Source of the DNA: Phytohabitans sp036906915
GTDB lineage: Bacteria > Actinomycetota > Actinomycetes > Mycobacteriales > Micromonosporaceae
NCBI RefSeq assembly: GCF_036906915.1
Contig: NZ_JBAKHX010000008.1
Span: 93,292-157,291 of the forward strand
Direction of reading: 5' to 3'
DNA length: 64,000 bases
The notes below the pieces were generated by a model. That model was not told where the DNA came from and searched no databases. It was given only the letters and a program-made list of their open reading frames with translations. Below, piece by piece: positions 1 through 7,023 of the stretch; within the stretch, counting starts at the first letter, position 1, and each line of letters opens with the position of its first letter. A program made the translations under genes and the position numbers.

Positions 1-566
1 ACGGGAGCGTTGAGGAAGAACACCCACTCCCAGCTCGCGTTCTCCACGAGCAGGCCGGCGACGATCGGCCCGCTGGCGATCGCGAGGCCAGAGGTGCCGG
101 CCCAGATGCCGATCGCCATGTTGAGCTTCTCCGCGGGGAAGGCGTTGCGCAGGATCGCGAGGCTGGCCGGCTGGAGAAGCGCACCGGCGAAGCCCTGCAT
201 CACCCGCCAGAAGATCACCATCTCGATCGAGGTGGAGAAGCCGACGGCCACCGAGGCGACGGCGAAGCCGGCTACCCCTATGAGAAACACCGTCTTGCGT
301 CCGAAGCGGTCGGCGAGGCGCCCGGCGACGATCAGTGAGACGGCCAGCGCCAGCAGGTATCCGTTGGTGACCCACTGCAGCTCGGCGAAGGTCGCGCCCA
401 GGTCGCGGGCGATGGCCGGGTTGGCGATCGCCACAACGGTCGCGTCGAGGCCGACGACCATCACGCCCAGCGCGACCGCGAGCAGCGTCAGCCACGGGTG
501 GCCGTGTCCGGGCCGGCTGGATTGCCGCACGCGCGGCTCTAGCCGCTCCATGGTTGCTTGCGTCAT
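1..566 (-). CDS. DHA2-type MFS drug exporter, 3' end outside window
   Basis: Partial gene: 188 N-terminal codons read leftwards and run off the window edge. The translation shows a short basic N-terminus, then membrane helices with the major-facilitator signature (GRLADRFGRK, residues about 80-90, between helices 2 and 3) and a helix 4-5 segment VMQGFAGALLQPAS, typical of the 14-helix EmrB/QacA (DHA2) proton antiporters. It is transcribed divergently from a TetR regulator 103 bp away, which is the usual arrangement for a repressor-controlled drug efflux pump. ATG at 566 is chosen; a second in-frame ATG lies at 551 and neither has a strong ribosome-binding site. Substrate cannot be inferred. 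Confidence 0.88.
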   Translation of the reverse strand, partial: MTQATMERLEPRVRQSSRPGHGHPWLTLLAVALGVMVVGLDATVVAIANPAIARDLGATFAELQWVTNGYLLALAVSLIVAGRLADRFGRKTVFLIGVAGFAVASVAVGFSTSIEMVIFWRVMQGFAGALLQPASLAILRNAFPAEKLNMAIGIWAGTSGLAIASGPIVAGLLVENASWEWVFFLNAP

Positions 567-586
567 GCCGAGGAATCTGTCAGTGC

Positions 587-600
587 ACGACAAGTGTCGT
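587..600. promoter_or_regulatory. Palindromic operator candidate between exporter and TetR genes
   Basis: Perfect inverted repeat ACGACA-AG-TGTCGT in the 102-bp divergent intergenic region, 21 bp upstream of the exporter start. Position and symmetry fit a TetR-family operator controlling the efflux gene and perhaps the regulator itself. Binding is inferred, not shown. Confidence 0.5.
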
Positions 601-668
601 CAACCGACTTACGTCGCACTGTGACTACTGTCATGACGGGAATAAAGTCAGGGCGATACACTGCCAGC

Positions 669-1298
669 ATGACCGTTGGCGCTCTTGGGCTTCGAGAACG
701 TAAGAAGCAGCGCACCCGCGAGGCGCTCATCGACGCGGCACTCGACCTCTTTGGGCACAAGGGGTTCGAGGCGACCACCGTCGACGAGATCGCGGAGGCG
801 GTCGAGGTGTCGTCGCGGACGTTCTTCCGGTACTTCGCGTCCAAGGAAGACGTCGTGATCAGCCTGATGGAGCAGCAGTGGGTGGACGTGTACGAGGAGC
901 TTGACCGCCGGCCGGCGGACGAGCCGGTGCTCACCGCGCTCTGGCGCGCCTGCGTCGCCGTCCTCCGCGGCTACGAGGCGGACGGCACCAGCCCGTACTC
1001 GTCCAAGTTCGCGTGCGTGGCGCAACTGGTACAGGACAGCCCATCCGTGCTCGCCCGCAGCCTTGAGATGTGCAGCCAGCAAAACGACGCCCTCGCCCGG
1101 CGCCTGGCGCAGCGCATGGGGGTCGACCCGATCGCCGATCCGCGCCCTGGCCTCGTGGCAGCCGTCGGGGCGACCGCCCTCCAGGTGGCGATCCGGGCGT
1201 GGCGCGAGCACGAGCCCGACAAGCCGGTGTCCGAGCTGGCCGACCGCGCGTTCGAGCTGCTGCAGGGCGGCATCAACTACCCGGCCGCCACCGCCTGA
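669..1298 (+). CDS. TetR/AcrR family transcriptional regulator
   Basis: 209 aa. The N-terminal DNA-binding domain (residues about 12-58) has the TetR helix-turn-helix pattern TTVDEIAEAVEVSSRTFFRYF followed by KEDV; the rest is the all-helical ligand-binding domain. ATG 669 is chosen over an upstream in-frame ATG at 558 because the family domain starts about ten residues after it and 558 would overlap the divergent exporter gene. It probably represses the neighbouring DHA2 exporter and responds to its substrate. The stop codon directly abuts the stop of the convergent gene downstream. Confidence 0.92.
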   Translation: MTVGALGLRERKKQRTREALIDAALDLFGHKGFEATTVDEIAEAVEVSSRTFFRYFASKEDVVISLMEQQWVDVYEELDRRPADEPVLTALWRACVAVLRGYEADGTSPYSSKFACVAQLVQDSPSVLARSLEMCSQQNDALARRLAQRMGVDPIADPRPGLVAAVGATALQVAIRAWREHEPDKPVSELADRAFELLQGGINYPAATA

Positions 1299-2549
1299 TC
1301 ACTGCGCGGTCTTGCCGCGGCGCTGCCTGCCCTTGGGCTTCGGCTGCTCTTCGGTCGCTGCCGCCGGCGCTGCGGGCTCGGGCCAAACCGGTGCTTTGAC
1401 GGCGGCCTGGCCGCGGGCCGGCTCGACCGCCGCGTCCGGTGGCGCTGTGTCCGAGACGTACGCCCGCGCCGGCGCATAGGCGTCGTCCGCCAGGTCGACA
1501 CGCGGCGTCTGCGCGGGCACCAGAGCGGGCTCCGGCTTCGGGTCGGCAGTTTTCGTGTCGGCCGGGTTGGCGTCGGCCGGCTTGGTGTCGGCTGGTTGGG
1601 TGCCGGCTCGTTTGTCGGCCGGCCACTCCAGCGCCGCGAGCTCAGTCGCGGTCGGCTCCCTGTGGACCCGCTGCCAGATCGCGGTCATCAGCACCGACCC
1701 GGCGAGGCCCGCGATCACCGCGTACGGCGCGATGAGGTGCGCGGACAGCTGCTCCGCGCGTACGCCCACCAGCTTCGGTGCGGCCAGTATGTACGCGGCG
1801 GCCACCAGCAGTGGTCCGATTCCGCCAGACACCGCCGTGCCGACGCGCCCATCTCCGCGGCGCGCGGCCGGCCAGGCGGCGAGCGTCCCGATCACCAGTG
1901 CGGAGCCCAGCGACAGGCCGGCGCCCGGTAGGTAGATGTTGCGCACCCAGTACGTGCTGTCGTCCGAGGTCATCTGCCACACGCCGAGTTGCGCCGCGGC
2001 GAGCCCGTCACCCGTTGCCACGCCGTCGATCACCGCGACGATCGCCAGCAGCCACAGCCAGCTCGCCGTCGCGAGCACGTTGGCCGCGACCGCCCGGGTG
2101 GCGACCGCCCACACCGCGACCAGTAGCCCCAGGATCACCCCGATCACCGCGTATCCCGCGGCGATCGTCTGCGGCGAGAACGTGTCCGCGCGTACCGCCT
2201 CCCGCGCCGGCACGGCCACCAGCGCCACCGTCACCAGGCCGCCGACCGCCGCGGCGACCGCGAGCGCCACCCGCCACAGGGCGGTGGCCAGCGGCGTGTC
2301 CACAGCGGACCGCTCCGGCGCCGACGAACCCAACCGGTCGGCGCAGATCACACCGATCACCGTGGATGTCGCCGCGATCCAGGCGGCCCAGGCCAGGCTG
2401 GCGACCCACGCCGCCTCGCCAGCGGCGTCAGTCGCCGGCAGCCACGCGATGATGCCGAGCCCGTAGCCCAGCCCCAACTGCGCGGCGGCGGCGCCCGCGG
2501 CACTGCCGATCGCGGTCGCGACCGATCCTCTCCAGCCTCGTACGGCCAT
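1299..2549 (-). CDS. Polytopic membrane protein with disordered C-terminal tail
   Basis: 416 aa, function not recognised. Residues about 1-280 contain seven or eight hydrophobic segments rich in Ala/Val/Gly, for example AATSTVIGVICADRLG and LLVAVWAVATRAVAANVL. Residues about 290-416 are a low-complexity tail with repeated ADTKPADANPAD units and many Pro/Glu/Lys, ending in a basic KGRQRRGKTAQ. The organisation suggests an integral membrane protein with a long cytoplasmic or extracellular linker. Its 3' end abuts the TetR gene, so the two converge without a spacer. No catalytic motif is visible. Confidence 0.8.
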   Translation of the reverse strand: MAVRGWRGSVATAIGSAAGAAAAQLGLGYGLGIIAWLPATDAAGEAAWVASLAWAAWIAATSTVIGVICADRLGSSAPERSAVDTPLATALWRVALAVAAAVGGLVTVALVAVPAREAVRADTFSPQTIAAGYAVIGVILGLLVAVWAVATRAVAANVLATASWLWLLAIVAVIDGVATGDGLAAAQLGVWQMTSDDSTYWVRNIYLPGAGLSLGSALVIGTLAAWPAARRGDGRVGTAVSGGIGPLLVAAAYILAAPKLVGVRAEQLSAHLIAPYAVIAGLAGSVLMTAIWQRVHREPTATELAALEWPADKRAGTQPADTKPADANPADTKTADPKPEPALVPAQTPRVDLADDAYAPARAYVSDTAPPDAAVEPARGQAAVKAPVWPEPAAPAAATEEQPKPKGRQRRGKTAQ

Positions 2550-2731
2550 GCCGGGCAGCGTAACCGGCGGTCGCTAGCGAGGCGACTCGGCAGCGTAGGC
2601 GGTACCCGACAGCGTTATTGGCGTGCCTGACAGTGACAGCGACCGCGCCCGCCGGCCCGGTGGCGAGCGCACGACCGGGTGAAACCCCCGATAAGTTGGC
2701 GCTGAGCAGCCGCACTCCGAGAGGACGCGCC

Positions 2732-3586
2732 ATGGCCGACGACCGCGATGAGGCCCGTTCCGGCGACGAGACCGAGCAGTTCGACCCGTTCGCGGACGAC
2801 GTCGACGAGCCACCGGGCCCAGGCGGCGCCGACACGGAAGCTGCCGACGAGCGGACCGGCCCGGACGCCACGGCTCCTTTGCCGGCGCCGGACGAGACGG
2901 CGCCGATGTCGGCGGTCGCGCCGGACGAGACGGCTCCGATGGCCGCTGCCAAGTCTGATGAGACAGCGCCGATGGCAGCCGTCGACGAGACCGCGCCCAT
3001 TCCCACCGCTGGCGGTGCCTGGTCGGGGCGAGCGGGTGTGCCGCCGCCGGACGCCACCGCCATCCGAGGGCCGGTCCCGCCGGACTGGGAGCCGGTACCC
3101 GAGGACGAGCGGCGCTGGTGGATGCCCATCCTGCTTGGCATCATCGCGTTGCTGCTGCTCGGCATGCTGATCGTCGGTGTCTGGTTGATCATGCGGGCCG
3201 ACGACTCGGGTGCGGGCGACGAGACGCCGGCACCGACCGCCTCGGTGGTGCCCACGACCGCCGCGGCGCCGACCACGGCCGCGCCCGCGACCAGCGCGCC
3301 GGCGACCGCCACCAGCGGCCCGGTCAGCATCGAAGTACCGCAGGTCGTCGGGCTCACCCAGGCGGACGCGCAGGCGCAGCTGGACGCCGCGGGGCTGCCG
3401 TACCGGTTGGAGTTCCGGCCGTCCGACCGCCCCGCAGGTACCGTGATCGACACCGATCCTGCTGGCGGTAGGACGGTGCCCGAAGGTACCCAGGTCGTGC
3501 TGGTCATCGCGGAGTCGGCGCCGACGTCCGCCCCGCCGACCAGCGCGCCGACCAGCGAGGCGGCCAGACCGTCCCCAACCTCATGA
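2732..3586 (+). CDS. Single-pass membrane protein with extracellular PASTA domain
   Basis: 284 aa. Residues 1-125 are acidic and disordered and carry four DETAP[MI] repeats. A single membrane helix follows at about 130-152 (MPILLGIIALLLLGMLIVGV), then a Thr/Ala/Pro linker, then one PASTA domain at about 195-262 (VPQVVGLTQADAQAQL... RTVPEGTQVVLVI). PASTA domains bind peptidoglycan stem peptides or beta-lactams in Ser/Thr kinases and penicillin-binding proteins, but no kinase or transpeptidase domain is present here. ATG 2732 is preceded by GAGAGG. The Thr-rich intracellular repeats could be kinase substrates, which is speculation. Confidence 0.85.
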   Translation: MADDRDEARSGDETEQFDPFADDVDEPPGPGGADTEAADERTGPDATAPLPAPDETAPMSAVAPDETAPMAAAKSDETAPMAAVDETAPIPTAGGAWSGRAGVPPPDATAIRGPVPPDWEPVPEDERRWWMPILLGIIALLLLGMLIVGVWLIMRADDSGAGDETPAPTASVVPTTAAAPTTAAPATSAPATATSGPVSIEVPQVVGLTQADAQAQLDAAGLPYRLEFRPSDRPAGTVIDTDPAGGRTVPEGTQVVLVIAESAPTSAPPTSAPTSEAARPSPTS

Positions 3587-3616
3587 TCATTGCGCGCCGG
3601 GGCAGGCGGGTGCGCG

Positions 3617-4324
3617 TCACCAGCGGCGGCGGCGAATGCCGACCATGGTGAGGCCGGTCGCCGCTAGCACGAGGCCCGCCAGGCCCGACAGGACCAGGGA
3701 GCGGCGGTACGCGGTGCTCGAACCCACGTCTTCCTCTTCGGCGGCGCGCACCGGTGCGACGACCGGGGTGACCGCCGGCGTGGCCGGCCTGGGACCAGAC
3801 GTGGTGGGGTCCACCGGATCACCGAGGCCGGTCGTGGGTTTGCCCGGTCCGCCAGCGACCGGATCTCGAATCGGCCCGGCCACACCGCCACCCGGAGTGG
3901 TGCTGGCCGACGCCGGCGAGCTCGCACCGGGAATCGGAGGTCCCGCGGGCGGAGCGCCGAGGCCCGCGGCGGGAGCTTCCGCGCCGTTCGGCGGCGGCGC
4001 GATCGGCGTCGGCGGCCCCGGATACGGCGAAGGTGAGTCGGACTCTTCGCCGCTTGGGTGCGGCGATGGCGGCCACGGGTCGTCCCAGTGATGGTGGTCC
4101 TGCCAGTCAGCTGGCGGCTCAGCCGATGCCTGCGGCCCTCCACCGTCCGTGGCGGTGATGCCGTCGCCGCTGCCGGAGCTGAGTGAGGCGATCACCGACA
4201 GCGGCTGAGCGCCTGCGATCGCCGCGCCGACAACTGCCAGTACCACCGCACCGAGAAAGGCGAGGCGCACCGATATTCGGCGCGCCTCAAAACGATGTGC
4301 GCGCGTGCTCGGCTCGTTGAGCAT
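3617..4324 (-). CDS. Proline-rich cell-surface protein anchored at both ends
   Basis: About 235 aa. A basic N-terminus followed by a hydrophobic segment (LAFLGAVVLAVVGAAIAGAQ) looks like a signal peptide or anchor. The middle is a Pro/Gly/Ser/Thr-rich low-complexity region. The C-terminus has a membrane helix (LVLSGLAGLVLAATGLTMVG) ending in IRRRRW, which resembles a sortase-type hydrophobic-plus-basic tail, but no LPxTG motif is seen before it. ATG 4324 is preferred over ATG 4354 because GGGGGGAC sits just upstream of it. Function unknown; a wall-spanning surface protein is the best description. Confidence 0.65.
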   Translation of the reverse strand: MLNEPSTRAHRFEARRISVRLAFLGAVVLAVVGAAIAGAQPLSVIASLSSGSGDGITATDGGGPQASAEPPADWQDHHHWDDPWPPSPHPSGEESDSPSPYPGPPTPIAPPPNGAEAPAAGLGAPPAGPPIPGASSPASASTTPGGGVAGPIRDPVAGGPGKPTTGLGDPVDPTTSGPRPATPAVTPVVAPVRAAEEEDVGSSTAYRRSLVLSGLAGLVLAATGLTMVGIRRRRW

Positions 4325-4432
4325 GCCGTCCCCCCGTTTGGGGGTCCGGATCACGGCGGGTTAGGACCTACTTGGGTGGATGAGTACCAGTCTAGGCGCC
4401 GGTCGGGACGGCCGGCTGCCGAACGTGGAGCG

Positions 4433-4723
4433 TCACCGGTAGCGGCTGGGCACCCCTACCTGCCGTAGCACTGCGGGGCGCCGGGAGTTGCGAGTGCGGA
4501 TGTCGGGGGCCGAGCCCACCGCCTTCAGGCCGCTGATCCTTACGAAGATCGATCGCCGCTCGACGGCGTCGCCGCCGGCATTGAGCTCGTATCCGTCCAG
4601 CCATACCCAGCCGTCGTAGGTGGGCCAGTCGTGGACTCGGATCACGCGGAAAAGGAGAGGCTCGACGAACTGGACGCTGGCCTCGCGAGTCACATGGAGG
4701 ATGTCACCGGAGCGGGGTAACAC
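4433..4723 (-). CDS. Small conserved protein of unknown function, 96 aa
   Basis: GTG start at 4723 with a clear AGGAG ribosome-binding site six bases upstream. The protein begins LPRSGDILHVTREASVQF and contains an aromatic-rich centre, PTYDGWVWLDGYELNAGGDA, followed by a basic C-terminus. The composition is that of a folded soluble protein, not a shadow frame. I recall similar short proteins in other Micromonosporaceae but cannot name a family. It lies 634 bp from, and divergent to, the DUF5753 regulator. Confidence 0.7.
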   Translation of the reverse strand: MLPRSGDILHVTREASVQFVEPLLFRVIRVHDWPTYDGWVWLDGYELNAGGDAVERRSIFVRISGLKAVGSAPDIRTRNSRRPAVLRQVGVPSRYR

Positions 4724-5357
4724 GTCGACTCCTGTCCGAAGCTGCCGTTTTCTACCAAATTACCCATGTTGTCAGGTAAGTACGAACCACCCCCGGGGTA
4801 GTCCGGTTAGGCGGTTCTGTTGGGCTGGCCGGAGCCGGGGGAGGCCACCCGGCCAGCGTCAGTTCCGGCCCGCTACAGCACCCGCCGCCGCAGCTCTGTA
4901 GGGCATGCAGCGGCGAGAACTCGGTCGCGAACCGTGGACGAACCGTCTCAGCGTGCGCTGATTAGCCGGTCCGCCGTACAGGCGCCTCTCAGTAAAGTCA
5001 TATGTCGGTTTTGATCGGCATGGCCCTCTCGTCGACAGATCTTGTCCAAGACGGTGAGTGATCCTAGCCCTACGCACAGGGTGCACCAAGAGCGTGATCA
5101 ATGCAAGTTGCACTTTTGGGTGGGTGCGCTGGGTTTTTAGGGCCCAATTGCTGCTTGATGTCCGGCCCGGAAACGCGCAAACTTAACGCGGTTCCGCCCC
5201 ACGCCGGTATCCTTCTGCGTTTCCATCGCGAGTGAGCCGCCCGCCATTTGCAACCGTAGACCGGCTCGTCGCGCGTCGCCGCCTTCCGCCACGGCACCCC
5301 TGCCGTGCTGGATGCGCGATGGGAGTGGACCTTCCCGACCTGCCTTCGGAGGGGACC
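4724..5357. other. 634-bp intergenic region, no convincing gene
   Basis: Short open frames on both strands (for example 4820-5014 plus and 4859-5113 minus) have no ribosome-binding site and biased arginine/serine composition, so I do not call them. The region is noticeably less GC-rich around 4735-4800 and 4980-5180. It must hold the divergent promoters for the 96-aa gene and the HTH gene. The only structured motif I see is the TGCAA-G-TTGCA palindrome at 5102-5112. Confidence 0.6.
5102..5112. promoter_or_regulatory. TGCAA-G-TTGCA palindrome upstream of DUF5753 regulator
   Basis: An 11-bp perfect inverted repeat around a single G, about 250 bp upstream of the HTH gene. A further TTGCAA half-site occurs near 5250. 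This could be an autoregulatory operator, but the motif is short and binding is only inferred. Confidence 0.3.
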
Positions 5358-6233
5358 GTGACCGAGCGACGCAGCCCGACCATCCGCCGCCGCCGGCTCG
5401 GTGCCGAGCTCCGCCGCCGGCGTGAGGCGGCGGGAGTGACGATCGAGACCGTGGCGGAGCGCTTGGAGTGCTCCGCCTCGAAGATCTCCAGGATCGAAAC
5501 CGGTCATACGAGCGCTACACCTCGTGACGTCCGCGACATGTTAGGGATATATGGCGTATCCCTAGACGAAAGCGACGAACTCGTACAGATCGCACGCGAG
5601 GCTCGGCAAAAGGGCTGGTGGCATCCGTACAGCACGGTGCTCACCGGCGCCTACGTAGGACTTGAGCAGGCTGCCAACTCCGTACGCGCCTATGAGCAGC
5701 AGGTTGTCCCCGGCCTGCTACAGACGGAGGAGTACGCCAAAGCGATGATCCGGGCCGCCAGGCCCGATATTACGGCTGACGAAGTCGAGCGGCGCGTGCG
5801 TGTCCGTTTGAATCGGCAGTCGTTGCTGACTCAGGACGATCCGATCGACCTGTGGGTGGTTCTCGACGAGGCGGTGCTGAGTCGTCCGGTCGGTGGCGAC
5901 GCCGTCATGCGTGCTCAGTTGAGCCGGCTAGTCGAGGCCGCCGAGTTGCCCAATGTAACGCTCCAGGTCCTGCCCTTCGAGGCCGGTGCGCATGCCGGTA
6001 TGGACGGGACCTTCGCGATCCTCGACTTCCCCGAAGCGGGCGACCCCGATGTCGTTTATGCGGAAAACGCCACGGGCGGCCTCTTCTTGGAGAAGAGTGA
6101 GGAATTGCGGAAGTACGTGTTCATTTTTGATCACATCCGCGCTGCGGCGCTCCGTCCTGAGGAGTCCGCGGCTGTTATCGCAAAGCTGGCAAAGGAGCCG
6201 TTGTGGAAGTCGAGGTCAAGGGGTTGGACCTGA
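5358..6233 (+). CDS. XRE-family HTH regulator with DUF5753 (Scr1-like)
   Basis: 291 aa. The N-terminal XRE helix-turn-helix (residues about 10-65: RRRREAAGVTIETVAERLECSASKISRIE) is followed by a DUF5753 domain (about 95-275) with the typical YEQQVVPGLLQTEEYA, LWVVLDEAVLSRPVGG and LQVLPFEAGAH motifs. Such proteins pair with a small DUF397 protein and are treated as antitoxin-like or Scr1-type regulators in actinomycetes, linked in Streptomyces to development. GTG 5358 is chosen because GGAGGGG lies five bases upstream, although the frame is open from 5232. It overlaps the DUF397 gene by 31 bp, which indicates translational coupling. Confidence 0.9.
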   Translation: MTERRSPTIRRRRLGAELRRRREAAGVTIETVAERLECSASKISRIETGHTSATPRDVRDMLGIYGVSLDESDELVQIAREARQKGWWHPYSTVLTGAYVGLEQAANSVRAYEQQVVPGLLQTEEYAKAMIRAARPDITADEVERRVRVRLNRQSLLTQDDPIDLWVVLDEAVLSRPVGGDAVMRAQLSRLVEAAELPNVTLQVLPFEAGAHAGMDGTFAILDFPEAGDPDVVYAENATGGLFLEKSEELRKYVFIFDHIRAAALRPEESAAVIAKLAKEPLWKSRSRGWT

Positions 6234-6421
6234 GTCAGGCGAATTGGCGCAAGAGTTCGCGAAGCGGACCAAATTGCGACAACTGCGTCGAAGTCGCCTT
6301 CGTTGACGAGGCGATCGCGGTTCGGGACTCCAAGAACCCGACCGGTCCGGTCTTAGTCTTCACGGCCGACGAATGGGACGCGTTCGTCGGTGGTACCAAG
6401 GACGGTGAGTTCGACCTCTAG
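6203..6421 (+). CDS. DUF397 domain-containing protein
   Basis: 72 aa. Nearly the whole protein is a DUF397 domain: the hallmark WRKSSRSGPNCDNCVEVA near residues 15-32 is followed by VRDSKNP and F-T-A-D-E-W. GTG 6203 has AAAGGAG eight bases upstream. It overlaps the 3' end of the DUF5753 regulator, so the two are probably co-translated and act together. DUF397 proteins are proposed partners or targets of the HTH protein, but the biochemical activity is unknown. A very strong terminator hairpin follows. Confidence 0.93.
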   Translation: MEVEVKGLDLSQANWRKSSRSGPNCDNCVEVAFVDEAIAVRDSKNPTGPVLVFTADEWDAFVGGTKDGEFDL

Positions 6422-6436
6422 ACAAGGGCCCCATAG

Positions 6437-6474
6437 GGAAGCGCGGCTGGCAGGTTCCTGCCAGCCGCGCTTCC
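6437..6474. terminator. Hairpin terminator after DUF397 gene
   Basis: Perfect 18-bp inverted repeat (GGAAGCGCGGCTGGCAGG, two-base spacer, then its complement) starting 15 bp after the DUF397 stop. No long T-tract follows, as is usual in GC-rich actinomycetes. Confidence 0.85.
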
Positions 6475-6508
6475 GTCGCTAGGCCGCCACACCCTCGTTG
6501 TACCGGAC

Positions 6509-6865
6509 ATGAATATGGGGCCAGAGGATGTCGGCAACGGCTCGACCACCATGCAGGAACGCTTCGCTGGCCAGGCGCCGGAACGGTTTCCGCAGCCCGG
6601 TGGCTATGAGCCGGTCCGCCGCGACAATGATCTGCCGGAGCCCGAGCACATGCTCCACAACGGTTCCGGACCGGTCTTCCCCCCGACGAGTTGGCTGGAA
6701 CCCCACGGAACCGGCTCGCTCGTCGACCACCCGTTGCTGCGGGGACTGCTGATGGAACTGCCGCCCAAGGGCAGCGTGCCGCCACCCGGGTGGCTCGACC
6801 GGTGGTTCGAGGCGGCCCGCTCCATCCTCGAGCTCCTTTATGTACAGGATGGCCGCAACCGCTAA
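6509..6865 (+). CDS. Small hypothetical protein, 118 aa
   Basis: Soluble, Pro-rich protein. The N-terminal half is hydrophilic; the C-terminal half has an ordered-looking stretch, DHPLLRGLLMELPPKG, then PPPGWLDRWFEAARSILELLYV. I favour this strand over the overlapping 183-codon reverse frame because the plus translation has aromatic-helical segments and an acidic/basic balance. No recognised family. The start is uncertain: ATG 6509, or ATG 6551 fourteen codons later; neither has a good ribosome-binding site. It may belong to the DUF397 neighbourhood but is separated from it by a terminator. Confidence 0.55.
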   Translation: MNMGPEDVGNGSTTMQERFAGQAPERFPQPGGYEPVRRDNDLPEPEHMLHNGSGPVFPPTSWLEPHGTGSLVDHPLLRGLLMELPPKGSVPPPGWLDRWFEAARSILELLYVQDGRNR

Positions 6866-7023
6866 CGCCGCGTTACCTATCGCCGGTGATATAGAGACTT
6901 CAACATCTAACGGTCGGTGATCCAACCCAATAACCTCTCCTCCAATCGGCATCCGTAACTGCCCGATCCGGCGCCACAAGCGTCCGGTCGGGCAGGTGCC
7001 GGTTAGAGGGGAGGAGTGGGGAT

